Assembly (NCBI GenBank): GCA_023416955.1
Contig: JAEZGM010000031.1
Span: 1 to 64,000 of the forward strand
Source: Bacillota bacterium
GTDB taxonomy: Bacteria; Bacillota; Clostridia; Oscillospirales; Acutalibacteraceae
Length of the DNA stretch: 64,000 nucleotides
Direction of reading: 5' to 3'
Under the pieces are notes generated by a model, which did no database searches, was not told where the DNA came from, and was given only the letters and a program-made list of their open reading frames with translations. The number at the start of each line of letters is the position of its first letter. The stretch's first letter is position 1. This document shows, one piece after another, positions 40,443 to 49,964 of the stretch. The position numbers and the translations under genes are program-made.

Positions 40443-42647
40443 TTGAATAAATTCGAAGCGCTGAAGCGGTATTTCGGTTACGATGCTTTCCGGGAAGGGC
40501 AGGAAAAGCTGGTGGACGCGATTCTGGCGGGGCGCGATACGTTTGGAATTATGCCGACGGGCGCGGGAAAGTCGCTGTGTTTTCAGCTCCCGGCACTGAT
40601 GTTGGACGGCATTACGCTGGTGGTTTCACCGTTGATTTCCTTGATGAAGGATCAGGTCAATTCGTTGAACCAATCGGGAATTCACGCCGCGTTTTTAAAC
40701 AGCTCCCTGACCGCGGGGCAGTACCGCGTTGCGCTGGAGCGGGCTCGGAGCGGCGCGTATAAAATAATCTATGTTGCACCGGAGCGTCTTATGACAGGGG
40801 AGTTTCTGGAGTTTGCGTGTGCGGTACCCATTGCAATGGTCAGTGTGGACGAATCGCACTGTGTCTCGCAGTGGGGGCAGGATTTCAGGCCGAGTTACCT
40901 GAAAATACGCGAATTTATGGAAACCTTGCCGCACCGCCCGGTTTTGACCGCTTTTACCGCAACGGCGACCGAGCAGGTGCGCGGGGACGTTGTGCAGCTG
41001 CTGGATTTACATAACCCCGTGATGGTTACCACCGGATTCGACCGGAGCAACCTGTTTTTTGAAGTCGAGAAACCGAAGGATAAGTTTGCCGCGCTGCGGC
41101 GCTTTTTGGGGGAGAACGACGGAAAAAGCGGAATCATTTACTGTACGACGCGCAAAACGGTTGAAGAGGTCTGTGACCGGCTGCGCGGCGAGGGGATTGC
41201 GGCTTCGCGCTACCACGCGGGGCTTACGGACGCGGAACGGCGCGACAATCAGGATGATTTCATTTTTGACCGCTCCCCCGTCATGGTGGCGACCAACGCG
41301 TTTGGTATGGGCATCGACAAATCCAACGTATCGTTTGTCATTCACTATAATATGCCGAAAGATATGGAAAGCTATTATCAGGAAGCGGGGCGCGCGGGGC
41401 GCGACGGTGAACCCGCGCGCTGTGTACTTTATTACAGCGGGCAGGACGTTCGCATGAACCGCTTTTTGATGGAGCACAGCCGGGAAAATGAGGAGCTCGA
41501 CGAAGCCACGCGCGGTCTGATCGCACAGCGGGATGAAGAGCGGCTGAAAAAAATGACGTTCTACTGCTTTACCGACGGGTGCCTGCGCAGCTATATCCTG
41601 CGTTACTTCGGAGAGCCGGGTTCCGCTTATTGCGGCAATTGCGGCAACTGTACAAGTGAAACGGAAGAAAAGGATATTACGCGTGACGCGCAGCTGATTC
41701 TTTCCTGTGTTCAGCATTCCGGAGAACGTTTTGGGGGCAGAATGATTGCGGCGGTGCTGCGCGGCGCCGCCAATGAGCGGGACGAGGAGCGGATTCACCG
41801 TTACGGGCTTAATGGCCTTTCTGCCTATGGCTCCATGAGCGGTACGTCGGAGCAGACGGTTAGCGCGGAAATCCGCTTTCTGGAGCAGCAGGGCTTTCTG
41901 GTTTCTTCAGACGATGAATACCGGGTGCTTAACTTAACGGAAAAATCCGGCGAGGTGCTACGCCAAGGCGTTTCCCTCAGTATGCGACTGCCAAAGGAAC
42001 AGCAAACAGGCTCAACCGCGCCCGCGAGGAGAAAATCCAAAACAGAGGTGCCGGTGGACGCGCGGCTGTTTGAACAACTGAAGAAGCTGCGGGCAAAGAT
42101 TGCGAGCGCACAGGGCGTTCCCGCCTATGTGGTATTTTCGGACGCGACGCTGCGGGGCATGTGCGCGCGGCTGCCGCATACACAGGAGGAATTGATGGAG
42201 GTCAGCGGAATCGGCGCCGAAAAAGCCGGCCGTTACGGGGATCGGTTTCTTGCCGCGATTGCGGCGTATGAGGGGGATCAACCTCAGGAGGAACCGGCGG
42301 TCAAGCCTTACCTGAACGAGGAGCAAAAAGCACAGATTGCGCTTTTTGATGAGCCCGTACCGATCAGCTTTTTAACGAAGCGAATCAGCGCGCTGGCTGA
42401 AGCGGACGGCGCTCGCCGCTTGTCAGCGGTCAGGGTGACGAACTGGCTCCTTCGGCAGGGCTGCCTGCGGGAGGCGGTCGGGGAGAACGGACAAAAAATG
42501 CGCGTCGTGACCGACAGCGGCGAGCAAATCGGTATGATAACGGAGCGGCGCGAAAGCGAAAACGGGGAAGTGTACAGCATCAATCTCTATGACAGCCGGG
42601 CACAGCAGTTTATTCTCGATCATCTGGAAGAGATTATAGGCAGTTAA
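40443..42647 (+). CDS. recQ: ATP-dependent DNA helicase RecQ
   Basis: A 734-residue SF2 3'-5' helicase for recombination and repair. Helicase motifs: Q-region FREGQ, Walker A PTGAGKSLCFQLP, motif II VDESHC (DESH in place of the usual DEAH), FTATAT and the motif VI stretch QEAGRAGRDGEPARC. Zn-binding Cys cluster (CLRSYILRYF, CGNCGNC) is followed by an RQC winged helix and an HRDC domain (ARLFEQLKKLRAKIASAQ), then a C-terminal extension also seen in other clostridial RecQ. The start is TTG 40443 after AGGGGGA. Not metabolically related to the neighbours. Confidence 0.93.
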   Translation: MNKFEALKRYFGYDAFREGQEKLVDAILAGRDTFGIMPTGAGKSLCFQLPALMLDGITLVVSPLISLMKDQVNSLNQSGIHAAFLNSSLTAGQYRVALERARSGAYKIIYVAPERLMTGEFLEFACAVPIAMVSVDESHCVSQWGQDFRPSYLKIREFMETLPHRPVLTAFTATATEQVRGDVVQLLDLHNPVMVTTGFDRSNLFFEVEKPKDKFAALRRFLGENDGKSGIIYCTTRKTVEEVCDRLRGEGIAASRYHAGLTDAERRDNQDDFIFDRSPVMVATNAFGMGIDKSNVSFVIHYNMPKDMESYYQEAGRAGRDGEPARCVLYYSGQDVRMNRFLMEHSRENEELDEATRGLIAQRDEERLKKMTFYCFTDGCLRSYILRYFGEPGSAYCGNCGNCTSETEEKDITRDAQLILSCVQHSGERFGGRMIAAVLRGAANERDEERIHRYGLNGLSAYGSMSGTSEQTVSAEIRFLEQQGFLVSSDDEYRVLNLTEKSGEVLRQGVSLSMRLPKEQQTGSTAPARRKSKTEVPVDARLFEQLKKLRAKIASAQGVPAYVVFSDATLRGMCARLPHTQEELMEVSGIGAEKAGRYGDRFLAAIAAYEGDQPQEEPAVKPYLNEEQKAQIALFDEPVPISFLTKRISALAEADGARRLSAVRVTNWLLRQGCLREAVGENGQKMRVVTDSGEQIGMITERRESENGEVYSINLYDSRAQQFILDHLEEIIGS

Positions 42648-42726
42648 TTCTATATTTAAATTATATAGAATTATTTCGAAAGTAAATATGACAGAAGATG
42701 CCCCCAGCCGCGGCTGGGGGCATCTT
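42646..42726. terminator. hairpins between recQ and the GH92 gene
   Basis: An AT-rich hairpin (AATTCTATAT with ATATAGAATT, 42646-42672) overlaps the recQ stop. A perfect 32-bp GC-rich palindrome (42695-42726, AAGATGCCCCCAGCCG arm) follows and can terminate both convergent genes although T runs are short. Confidence 0.7.
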
Positions 42727-42777
42727 TATGGGGAAATTCAGAGACTGATGTTGATAAGTGGGGGATCGCAAGTATTG

Positions 42778-45700
42778 TTATGCAGCAATTTGAGCGACGG
42801 TGCGCGGGGATTTTTCTCCGTTTACATAGAAACCGCCGCCCTGACCGGGCTTTCCGACTGCGGTGACAATGAAGAAGTGCTCGTTTTCTTTGGAACCGTT
42901 ATATTTCACCGTAAAGGCGGAGCCGGTGCCGGATACAAAAGAGGGCATGGAAGATGCGGTTACCTTAAACTGATAAGTTTTCCCCTTTTTAACGGTCAGA
43001 TTTTTACCTGTATCCAGCCGGAATGATTTGACTGCCGGGACCTGATTTTCCAAAAGAACGTACTGTGAGCAGTGATCAATCACAATACTGGCATAACCTG
43101 TACTGTCAAATGTGCCGGTGGGGTGGCTCACAGTTTCAAGCTGGTTTCTCTCGGAACTATAGTAGTACAGATACAGGTTTTTCCCGACAGAAAAACGGTT
43201 TTTGGCAAGAATACGAATCGTTGCCGGAACAGGGAGTTCTCCGTTATGAGAGAAGTTGAGCAGAAGCCCGTTTGTTTCATTGGGAACGGCGGAACGAACT
43301 TGGCCGGCTGATGAAATTTCAGCAATTCCCAAAGCAAGGTTGACATCTCGCATGGTGCTCTGTGCCGATGCCAGGTCGGTACCCTTGAAGCCCCAGCTGT
43401 AAAGCTCCAGATTTGTTGTGCTGTCTATGATAGTGACGATGAGATTTTTTTGCGTCTGCTTTGCCGCGCTCAGAATTGCCTGGCTCAGGTTCAGTGCAAC
43501 GCCGATATTTGAGAGTGTGTTGCCGGCTATTTGGGGCGGTACACTGACGTTCAGATTAAGTGCGGCAACAGAAGTGCTGTTCAGCTGATTCACAATGGAA
43601 TCCGCCGGAAGGTCAATTTTTACTTCGACCTTCTTTTGACCGACTCCCGCAGTGGATATAATTTCAGTCAAGCCGGACGGAACTGTAAGACTGAGTGAAG
43701 AGGTGTTCTCGTTTACTACTGTACCCGCGCCGACGGTTGGTGCGACAGTTACAACGGTAGTACCGGCAGTATCCGTGAATGTCTGGACTCCGGCTGGAAG
43801 CTGTACCGGGGTTGGCTTGCTGCGTGAGGTTGAACTGGACTGAATGCGCTGATATGTGACGGTAATGACGGCATCATCGGATACATTTTTTACGATGACG
43901 TGGGTCTTGTCATTGCTTACCGACAGAACATCTTTGGTGCTGATGGAAATATTCGATACTTTGTAGCCGGATGCCGTTTTTATTATGATTTCCGCGGAGT
44001 CAGTGCCTTTTTCCACGTATTGCGCGGCGGGAGTGACTGTTCCGTTCCCGGCCGATTTTGCCGTAATTCTGTAAAAATCAGTGCTGACGGTAACCGTGGC
44101 CGAGGCGGCATTTCCGGCTTTGTCCATGGCCGCAACTTCGTAGCTGCCTGCTTTCGTAAAGGTCAGCTTGTCATCGGTAAGTTCCGCTGCGTGCCCGTTG
44201 ACTGTTACAGTGTCCAAATGACTTTCTGTTATGGTTACGGTTGGTGGTGCCGCGTCCTCGTTCACAGTAATCACCGGGGCTTCCGTATCGCGGATAAAGC
44301 TGAACGTACTCGAGGAGTTTTGCATTACTGCGGAAATATCGTAACGTCCGTCGCCGTATTCGCTGTCAGTCAGGTCAATGGAAAGATTGTGTATGGTTTG
44401 TGCGGATTGGCTGCTGACAGATTCTTCAGAGAGCGTACTCGCTTTTTTGACAGAGTCCATCAGAATCAGATCATCCGCTGTGTACTCGTGAACCTGTTTC
44501 CCATTTTTCCTGATTTGAACCTTTACCAGCGGATTGTCTGTTTGGGTAAGAATTTGGAAAGAAGCGCTGTCCAGCTTTACGATGCTGCCATATCCGATTT
44601 CCGTTTTGAAATTCGGGCTTCCAGCCTGGCCGGCCAGTTTCAGATTCTTTATTGCTGTCTTTAAGTTTGCGATCGCTTCTTTCAATTCAGTCTGTGTGGC
44701 ATTTTCATTTGCCGACACGTCGTTTGCCGCTGTGAGTGCGGTCTGCAGTTCATCCCAGCTTTCTGCTGTGTAATCAAGCTCCATCAAATTTTCTGTCTGC
44801 CGAATCACTGCCTTCAGAATATCGACGGTAACAGGTTTTTGAATAAACTGAATATAGTCGATATTCGCGACGTATTTTCCGGTCTGACTGTAAAACCGCA
44901 GGTAAACATCGTGTACACCTGTGATGGCAGAAGCAATATCGGCGCCTTCCAATACATAGGTGCCCCACCCGGAACCGGTTGTATGAGTCGACACGACTGC
45001 CGCTGGCTGGTTGTCGAGAGAATCCAGAATAACTTCCACTCTGCCCGCTACGGCTTCATTGTTGATGTTGCTGCTTGAATAGGAAATATTGATATGCGAA
45101 GCGCCGGAATCACCGAAATCGATACTGTTGTACTTTACCCATTCGCCGTGCTGAACGCCGCCGATGTTGGCGCCCCCGCTGCGGTTTTGATCGTAGTCGG
45201 TTGTAATGCCCTGTGACTGGTCATAGCTTTCCGCTTCAAAGGGCTCTGCATAGGCATCCTTTACTTTCGTGCTGATTTTTGCTATGACGCTTTTCAGCAG
45301 CATTGCCGCGTTGTATATCTCCGTATCCGTTGCTTCGGCGTCATTCCAAAATGTTTTTGCGGACTTCACCGCACTGTTCAATTCTTTCACGAAGCTTTCG
45401 GGTGCACCGTCCGTATCCATGTCGCTGGCCTGAAGGATGAGTGTCTTCAGGTAGTCGCGGTCAATTGATTTATCGAAATTGCCAATCAGTTCTGCTTCCG
45501 CAACTTCAATCGGATTGCTGCCGTTCGACAGATCAAGACGGTAATATTGATATTTGCCTTCCGCTGCTCCCTCATCAACGGAGAATGGTTTTGTGTACTT
45601 GTTCCAATCAAATACTGCATCGGAGCGGCTGTCCAGTTTATTCCAGGTGACTGCGTCATCGGAGCCGTACAGTGTAAAACTGGAAGGTGCCTTTGACTTA

Positions 45701-48700
45701 TCTGAACCCGATGTCAGTGTGTACATATCGACATAAACCGGTACGCTGAAGCTGTAATAAACCGATGCCTTACCGTCCGAAGAAGGGGTGAAAGTGGCCG
45801 TGGTGGCAGAGTCATTATCAAAAAGCTTCTCCGCGCTGTCGCTTTCGCCGCTGTAAACGGAATCTGTGCTGACAGTTCCTGTCGGTGCCGCCTCCAGCTT
45901 CTCGGGGCGTGTGCTTGTCATATCGGCAAGGGGTTTCGGCAGGTCGTCGCCGCTGGTGATGGAAGCGGGCATTGCATCTTCCGAAGAGCCCCAGCTTGAA
46001 GGCGTGCTTCCCATATTGAAATCGATGGTTCCTCCCTGTTCCAGGTCGGAGTGCAGGAAGTAGCATTTGTCATAATTCTGACCGTTTAATTGAACGCTCT
46101 GTATATAAACGTTTTCTTTGCTGTTTTCCGGTGCGTTGATGACAAGGTCCTTTCCGCTTTCCAGGTGAATGGTCGCTTTTTTGAACAAAGGCGAGCCGAT
46201 GGCGTATTCCGGGCTGCCCATGGTCAGCGGGTAGAAGCCCAGGGAACTGAATACGTACCACGCGGACATTTCGCCGTTGTCTTCGTCGCCGATGTAGCCT
46301 TGCCCGAAATCGCTGCCTACATAAGCTCTTGCGAGAATGTCGCGGACAACCTGCTGAGTGCGGTCAGGTCTGCCGGCAAAATCATACATGTAGGGTATGT
46401 GATGGGACGGCTGATTGCTGTGGCCGTATTGGCCTAATTTAATTTCGCGCGCTTCCTTCATCTCATGAATTTCGCCGCCGTAGCCTCCGGCATTAAAGGT
46501 TCCCTTTATAGAAAAAAACTGATCCAGCTTTTTGGCAAGGTTCTCTCTGCCGCCGTAAAGGTTGGCGAGGCCCTGACCGTCCTGCGGAACGCTGAACGCC
46601 ATGTTCCAGGCATTGGTTTCGGTATAGTCGCCACCCCACCTTGTTGGGTCAAACTGGTCTTTGCCGAAGGTCCAGCTTCCGCTTCTGTTCTTGCCGCTGA
46701 ACCAGCCGCCAAGTTCCGTGCTGAACAGGTTGGTGTAATTTAGTGCGCGGTTGAGGTAGTATTTGTAAGCATCGGTATCCCCTTTGTACTTGGCAAGCTG
46801 GGCAATGCCATAGTCATTGATGTAACCTTCCATTGACCAGGACATTCCTTCACCGACACCGTTGGAGGTGAAACCGTCGAAAATGGAGTTCTGTAGTCCC
46901 TGTCTGCCGCCGTTCGTGGCGTTATCGCTGACTACAGCGCCGTTTTTCAGCGCGGAAAGGTAAGCGTCATCCACGTCGAAGGAAATTCCCCTGTTTACGG
47001 CATCGCCGAAAATCACATCCGAGCTGGTTCCCACCATACTGTTAGTGCCGCCCGGTGCAATCCACCTTGGAACCCAGCCTTGATCAATATAATGCTGTAC
47101 CAGACCGTTCAGCATTTCCGTGTCCTTTGACGGAGTAAGCAGCGCATAGCCCGCCCATGTGGTTCTGTATGTATCCCAGAATCCGTTGTTGTAGTACAGC
47201 TTCCCGTCGGTCACGGCATGGCTGCCGTAAGGACTGCGGTACTGCCAGCCATCCTTCTCACCTTCGCCGGTCTGCTCGGAGAACAGATTGGGGTACATAA
47301 ACAGGCGATACATGCTGGAATAAAATGTGATCAGCTGATTCTCCGTTGCTCCTTCGATTTCAACAATTCCAAGCTGATCGTCCCAGGTTTTCTGAGCCTG
47401 CTGACGAACTTCATCGAAGCTCTTCGCGCCGATTTCCGACTGCATATTCTTCTTCGCCTGATCCGCGCTGATAAAGGAAGTAGCTACCCTGAGTGTAACG
47501 CTCTTTGTTCCCGCAGGGAAACTGACTATTCCTGATTTGGCATTTACAACTGTGGGGCTGACAAATGCCGTATCAAATTCACCGTAGACAAACATGCTTT
47601 GCATACCGTTTGAATTGTGGTCCGTTTGGGCGGTGAAGCTTCGGTTATCGCTACTGTATGTAAGTGCTCCATTGGCGCGCGTGCTGTCAAATATCACGTT
47701 GCGGTTTGCCGCTGAATCGTCAAATGTAAATTTAACGGCCGCCGCATGGTCGGTCGGGCTCAGCTCGATTTGTGAGTTGGCCGCGCTGCCTTCCGTAAAG
47801 CGGACGCTGTAATAGTATGGCTTTGCCGTTTCATTGTCATGACTGAATTTTGCCGCCCTAGTATTTGCGTCGAACGAAGACGAACCGGGAGCCAAAGAGG
47901 TGTTCACCATAAGCTGCCATGTACCCCGGTCGCCAACCCAGTAAGAAGGTTCGTGACTGATCGTAATATGCTTAAGGGTATCATCCTGATAATTGTACAT
48001 TTTGTTGTCGTTGTTGTTGGTTACGGGAGCCCAGAAATTAAAACCGTGAGGAACCGTAACCGCCGGCGCTGTTAATCCGCGGGAGAAGGAGGGGGTATCA
48101 TTGGTGCCTCTGAGGATACTGACGTAGTCGGAAAGGTGGTCATAATTTTTAGGCGCACTGCTTTCGATACAGATATCGTCAATATACGCGAGAAAATTCG
48201 CGGGTTGATTCGTGGTTACCCGATCATTCTCGTAACCCACCAGTATTTTTTGAATCGTTTTTCCGGTGAGGTCTGCGCTGCTTAAATAAGTACTGATTTT
48301 ATTCCATTGGCGGGTAGTCAATGTGCGCGATTTTCCCTGTTCCAACGGAGAAACAATGTTGCCGTTTTGGTCAACGGCTTCTGACTGGCTCAGGCAGGTT
48401 CCGTCGCTGAATTGCAGGTCAACCGCAATGTACATTGACGTATAATCAAAATCATAATCATTACCCACATATTGCGGGAAAATAACATAGCTCAGCTTTG
48501 TGGATTCGGTTACCGGAATATTCAGATTGTCATAAATGACATTATAGCAGTAACCCCCGTCGCTGTTTTTTTGCTGTGTGCCGCTGACTGCCAGTGCTTT
48601 TGCTCCTGTCCACCCGGCGTTGGCCTTCTGGTTCCAGACGGAGGCGGGCCCGGTGCCAATGACTGTTTTCATGGGAATCATGGCAGGCACTCCGTCGGAT

Positions 48701-49365
48701 GAATCCAGAGTAGCGATGTTCACATCCGCAAACTGGGTCATTTGTACGTTTCCGTTATTCGCCTGAATCTCAAACTTATAGTATTGATACGCGGTGTTAT
48801 TTGTAAACTGGAATATTTTCTGCTCGTAGCGGTTTGTAAATGTGATGTTGCTCCGGGTGTCCAGGGAGACCCATGAGGAGCCGTCGACGGAACCGTAAAA
48901 CACCCAGCTTTTCGGGTCACGATCGGCTGAGTCGTTGGCTGAAACAAGGGAGTATGCCTTCGCTGCCTTTGCCGTCTGAATTTGAAATGAAACCCAAATG
49001 GGTGCGGAGGCGGAAGGGGTGTTTGCGTTAGAAAGCCATTTGGTCGAAGGGTTATTGTCAAACAGATTTTCTTTGATTTCACCTGAATTGAAATTACTCG
49101 AACCCTTTATGCTGGCCGGCAGAACGGATGCGGTAATGTCTCCGTTCATCTGTTCCGCGGAAGAACCGCTTACGTTGTGAATGCGGTTCTGATTCTGACT
49201 GTCTTTTACAACGGTTGATTCGAGAAAATTTGTGCTGTTCTCAAACGATGTGGAAAACTCCGGGGGAAGTGATGGACTGTCTTGCGCTGCCGCGTAAACG
49301 ACATTGGATAAGGCCAGAGTCGCGGAAAGTAACAATGCCAGAACCTTTTTGCAATACTCTTTCAT
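42778..49365 (-). CDS. giant secreted multidomain GH92 alpha-mannosidase
   Basis: A 2195-residue secreted glycosidase. Signal peptide: MKEYCKKVLALLLSATLAL ending near VYAAAQ (about 27). Then, with approximate residue ranges: a discoidin/F5-8C-like domain (85-220), a beta domain (230-400), the GH92 unit (405-1130, with VTVPHGFNFWAPVTN and GDEDNGEMSAWYVFSSLG), another F5-8C domain (1150-1295), FIVAR (1300-1365), a CBM6-like domain (1373-1512), FIVAR (1515-1572), Ig-like repeats (1580-1840), and a C-terminal module (2110-2195) that may be an anchoring domain. GH92 enzymes are Ca-dependent exo-acting alpha-mannosidases on N-glycan or yeast mannan. No LPXTG or SLH motif, so retention, if any, is by the unknown C-terminus. 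AGGAGGAGACAGT precedes the ATG. Divergent from the regulator at 49965. Confidence 0.9.
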   Translation of the reverse strand: MKEYCKKVLALLLSATLALSNVVYAAAQDSPSLPPEFSTSFENSTNFLESTVVKDSQNQNRIHNVSGSSAEQMNGDITASVLPASIKGSSNFNSGEIKENLFDNNPSTKWLSNANTPSASAPIWVSFQIQTAKAAKAYSLVSANDSADRDPKSWVFYGSVDGSSWVSLDTRSNITFTNRYEQKIFQFTNNTAYQYYKFEIQANNGNVQMTQFADVNIATLDSSDGVPAMIPMKTVIGTGPASVWNQKANAGWTGAKALAVSGTQQKNSDGGYCYNVIYDNLNIPVTESTKLSYVIFPQYVGNDYDFDYTSMYIAVDLQFSDGTCLSQSEAVDQNGNIVSPLEQGKSRTLTTRQWNKISTYLSSADLTGKTIQKILVGYENDRVTTNQPANFLAYIDDICIESSAPKNYDHLSDYVSILRGTNDTPSFSRGLTAPAVTVPHGFNFWAPVTNNNDNKMYNYQDDTLKHITISHEPSYWVGDRGTWQLMVNTSLAPGSSSFDANTRAAKFSHDNETAKPYYYSVRFTEGSAANSQIELSPTDHAAAVKFTFDDSAANRNVIFDSTRANGALTYSSDNRSFTAQTDHNSNGMQSMFVYGEFDTAFVSPTVVNAKSGIVSFPAGTKSVTLRVATSFISADQAKKNMQSEIGAKSFDEVRQQAQKTWDDQLGIVEIEGATENQLITFYSSMYRLFMYPNLFSEQTGEGEKDGWQYRSPYGSHAVTDGKLYYNNGFWDTYRTTWAGYALLTPSKDTEMLNGLVQHYIDQGWVPRWIAPGGTNSMVGTSSDVIFGDAVNRGISFDVDDAYLSALKNGAVVSDNATNGGRQGLQNSIFDGFTSNGVGEGMSWSMEGYINDYGIAQLAKYKGDTDAYKYYLNRALNYTNLFSTELGGWFSGKNRSGSWTFGKDQFDPTRWGGDYTETNAWNMAFSVPQDGQGLANLYGGRENLAKKLDQFFSIKGTFNAGGYGGEIHEMKEAREIKLGQYGHSNQPSHHIPYMYDFAGRPDRTQQVVRDILARAYVGSDFGQGYIGDEDNGEMSAWYVFSSLGFYPLTMGSPEYAIGSPLFKKATIHLESGKDLVINAPENSKENVYIQSVQLNGQNYDKCYFLHSDLEQGGTIDFNMGSTPSSWGSSEDAMPASITSGDDLPKPLADMTSTRPEKLEAAPTGTVSTDSVYSGESDSAEKLFDNDSATTATFTPSSDGKASVYYSFSVPVYVDMYTLTSGSDKSKAPSSFTLYGSDDAVTWNKLDSRSDAVFDWNKYTKPFSVDEGAAEGKYQYYRLDLSNGSNPIEVAEAELIGNFDKSIDRDYLKTLILQASDMDTDGAPESFVKELNSAVKSAKTFWNDAEATDTEIYNAAMLLKSVIAKISTKVKDAYAEPFEAESYDQSQGITTDYDQNRSGGANIGGVQHGEWVKYNSIDFGDSGASHINISYSSSNINNEAVAGRVEVILDSLDNQPAAVVSTHTTGSGWGTYVLEGADIASAITGVHDVYLRFYSQTGKYVANIDYIQFIQKPVTVDILKAVIRQTENLMELDYTAESWDELQTALTAANDVSANENATQTELKEAIANLKTAIKNLKLAGQAGSPNFKTEIGYGSIVKLDSASFQILTQTDNPLVKVQIRKNGKQVHEYTADDLILMDSVKKASTLSEESVSSQSAQTIHNLSIDLTDSEYGDGRYDISAVMQNSSSTFSFIRDTEAPVITVNEDAAPPTVTITESHLDTVTVNGHAAELTDDKLTFTKAGSYEVAAMDKAGNAASATVTVSTDFYRITAKSAGNGTVTPAAQYVEKGTDSAEIIIKTASGYKVSNISISTKDVLSVSNDKTHVIVKNVSDDAVITVTYQRIQSSSTSRSKPTPVQLPAGVQTFTDTAGTTVVTVAPTVGAGTVVNENTSSLSLTVPSGLTEIISTAGVGQKKVEVKIDLPADSIVNQLNSTSVAALNLNVSVPPQIAGNTLSNIGVALNLSQAILSAAKQTQKNLIVTIIDSTTNLELYSWGFKGTDLASAQSTMRDVNLALGIAEISSAGQVRSAVPNETNGLLLNFSHNGELPVPATIRILAKNRFSVGKNLYLYYYSSERNQLETVSHPTGTFDSTGYASIVIDHCSQYVLLENQVPAVKSFRLDTGKNLTVKKGKTYQFKVTASSMPSFVSGTGSAFTVKYNGSKENEHFFIVTAVGKPGQGGGFYVNGEKSPRTVAQIAA

Positions 49366-49964
49366 ACTGTCTCCTCCTGTTCTTAAAAACGGATTGCCTG
49401 TAATGCCGATTGCTGATTTTTCCCCCTCTTGTGTTTGAATTTATCATACGAAGCCTCTGGTAAATCGTATTTTAACATGGAAGACAATCCGTGCAGCGAA
49501 ATACCTGAGTTTCTTCGCAATTTATGAAAGTGAATAATTTATAGTCAATTGTCATAAAAAAACAAAATAAATCTTTGAATAGCATAACATTTACACAAAT
49601 TGGAAAAAAGGGGGACTTTTTTAGTTTGACCGGGGTTTTCTTTTGAAGTTGATCAGGTGAGGAATCTGCATATATGTAGGCGGGCTATCAAAATAGGCTT
49701 CTGGCCGCGCTGCGGCGGGACATATTCGGTTGACGTGCCATATTACTTTCCCTGTAGTCCGAAATAATTGTTTAAAACAATATTCTCTTTCCTATTGACT
49801 ATTTTTTTTGAATTGATTATAGTATTTAGACAATTTTATTTTAATGTTCACTGAAATTTAGTATATAATTGAAGTCTAAACCTAAGTTAGCGTGAAGACC
49901 GGATTTATTGCTGGTAACGCCGGAAAGCCGAGGCGTCACCGGCTTTCATATGGGGGCAGTGTGT
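49366..49964. other. divergent intergenic region between GH92 and the orphan regulator
   Basis: A 599-bp AT-rich region without a convincing gene. On the minus strand TTGACT around 49540 with a weak TAAATT 18 bp downstream may be the GH92 promoter. The regulator promoter is at 49795-49823. A short hairpin (AAAGCCG/CGGCTTT, about 49923-49947) precedes the regulator start. The middle part has no visible structure. Confidence 0.5.
49795..49823 (+). promoter_or_regulatory. promoter of the orphan YesN-like regulator gene
   Basis: TTGACT (49795-49800) and TATAGT (49818-49823) are 17 bp apart, about 140 bp before the gene. Confidence 0.65.
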
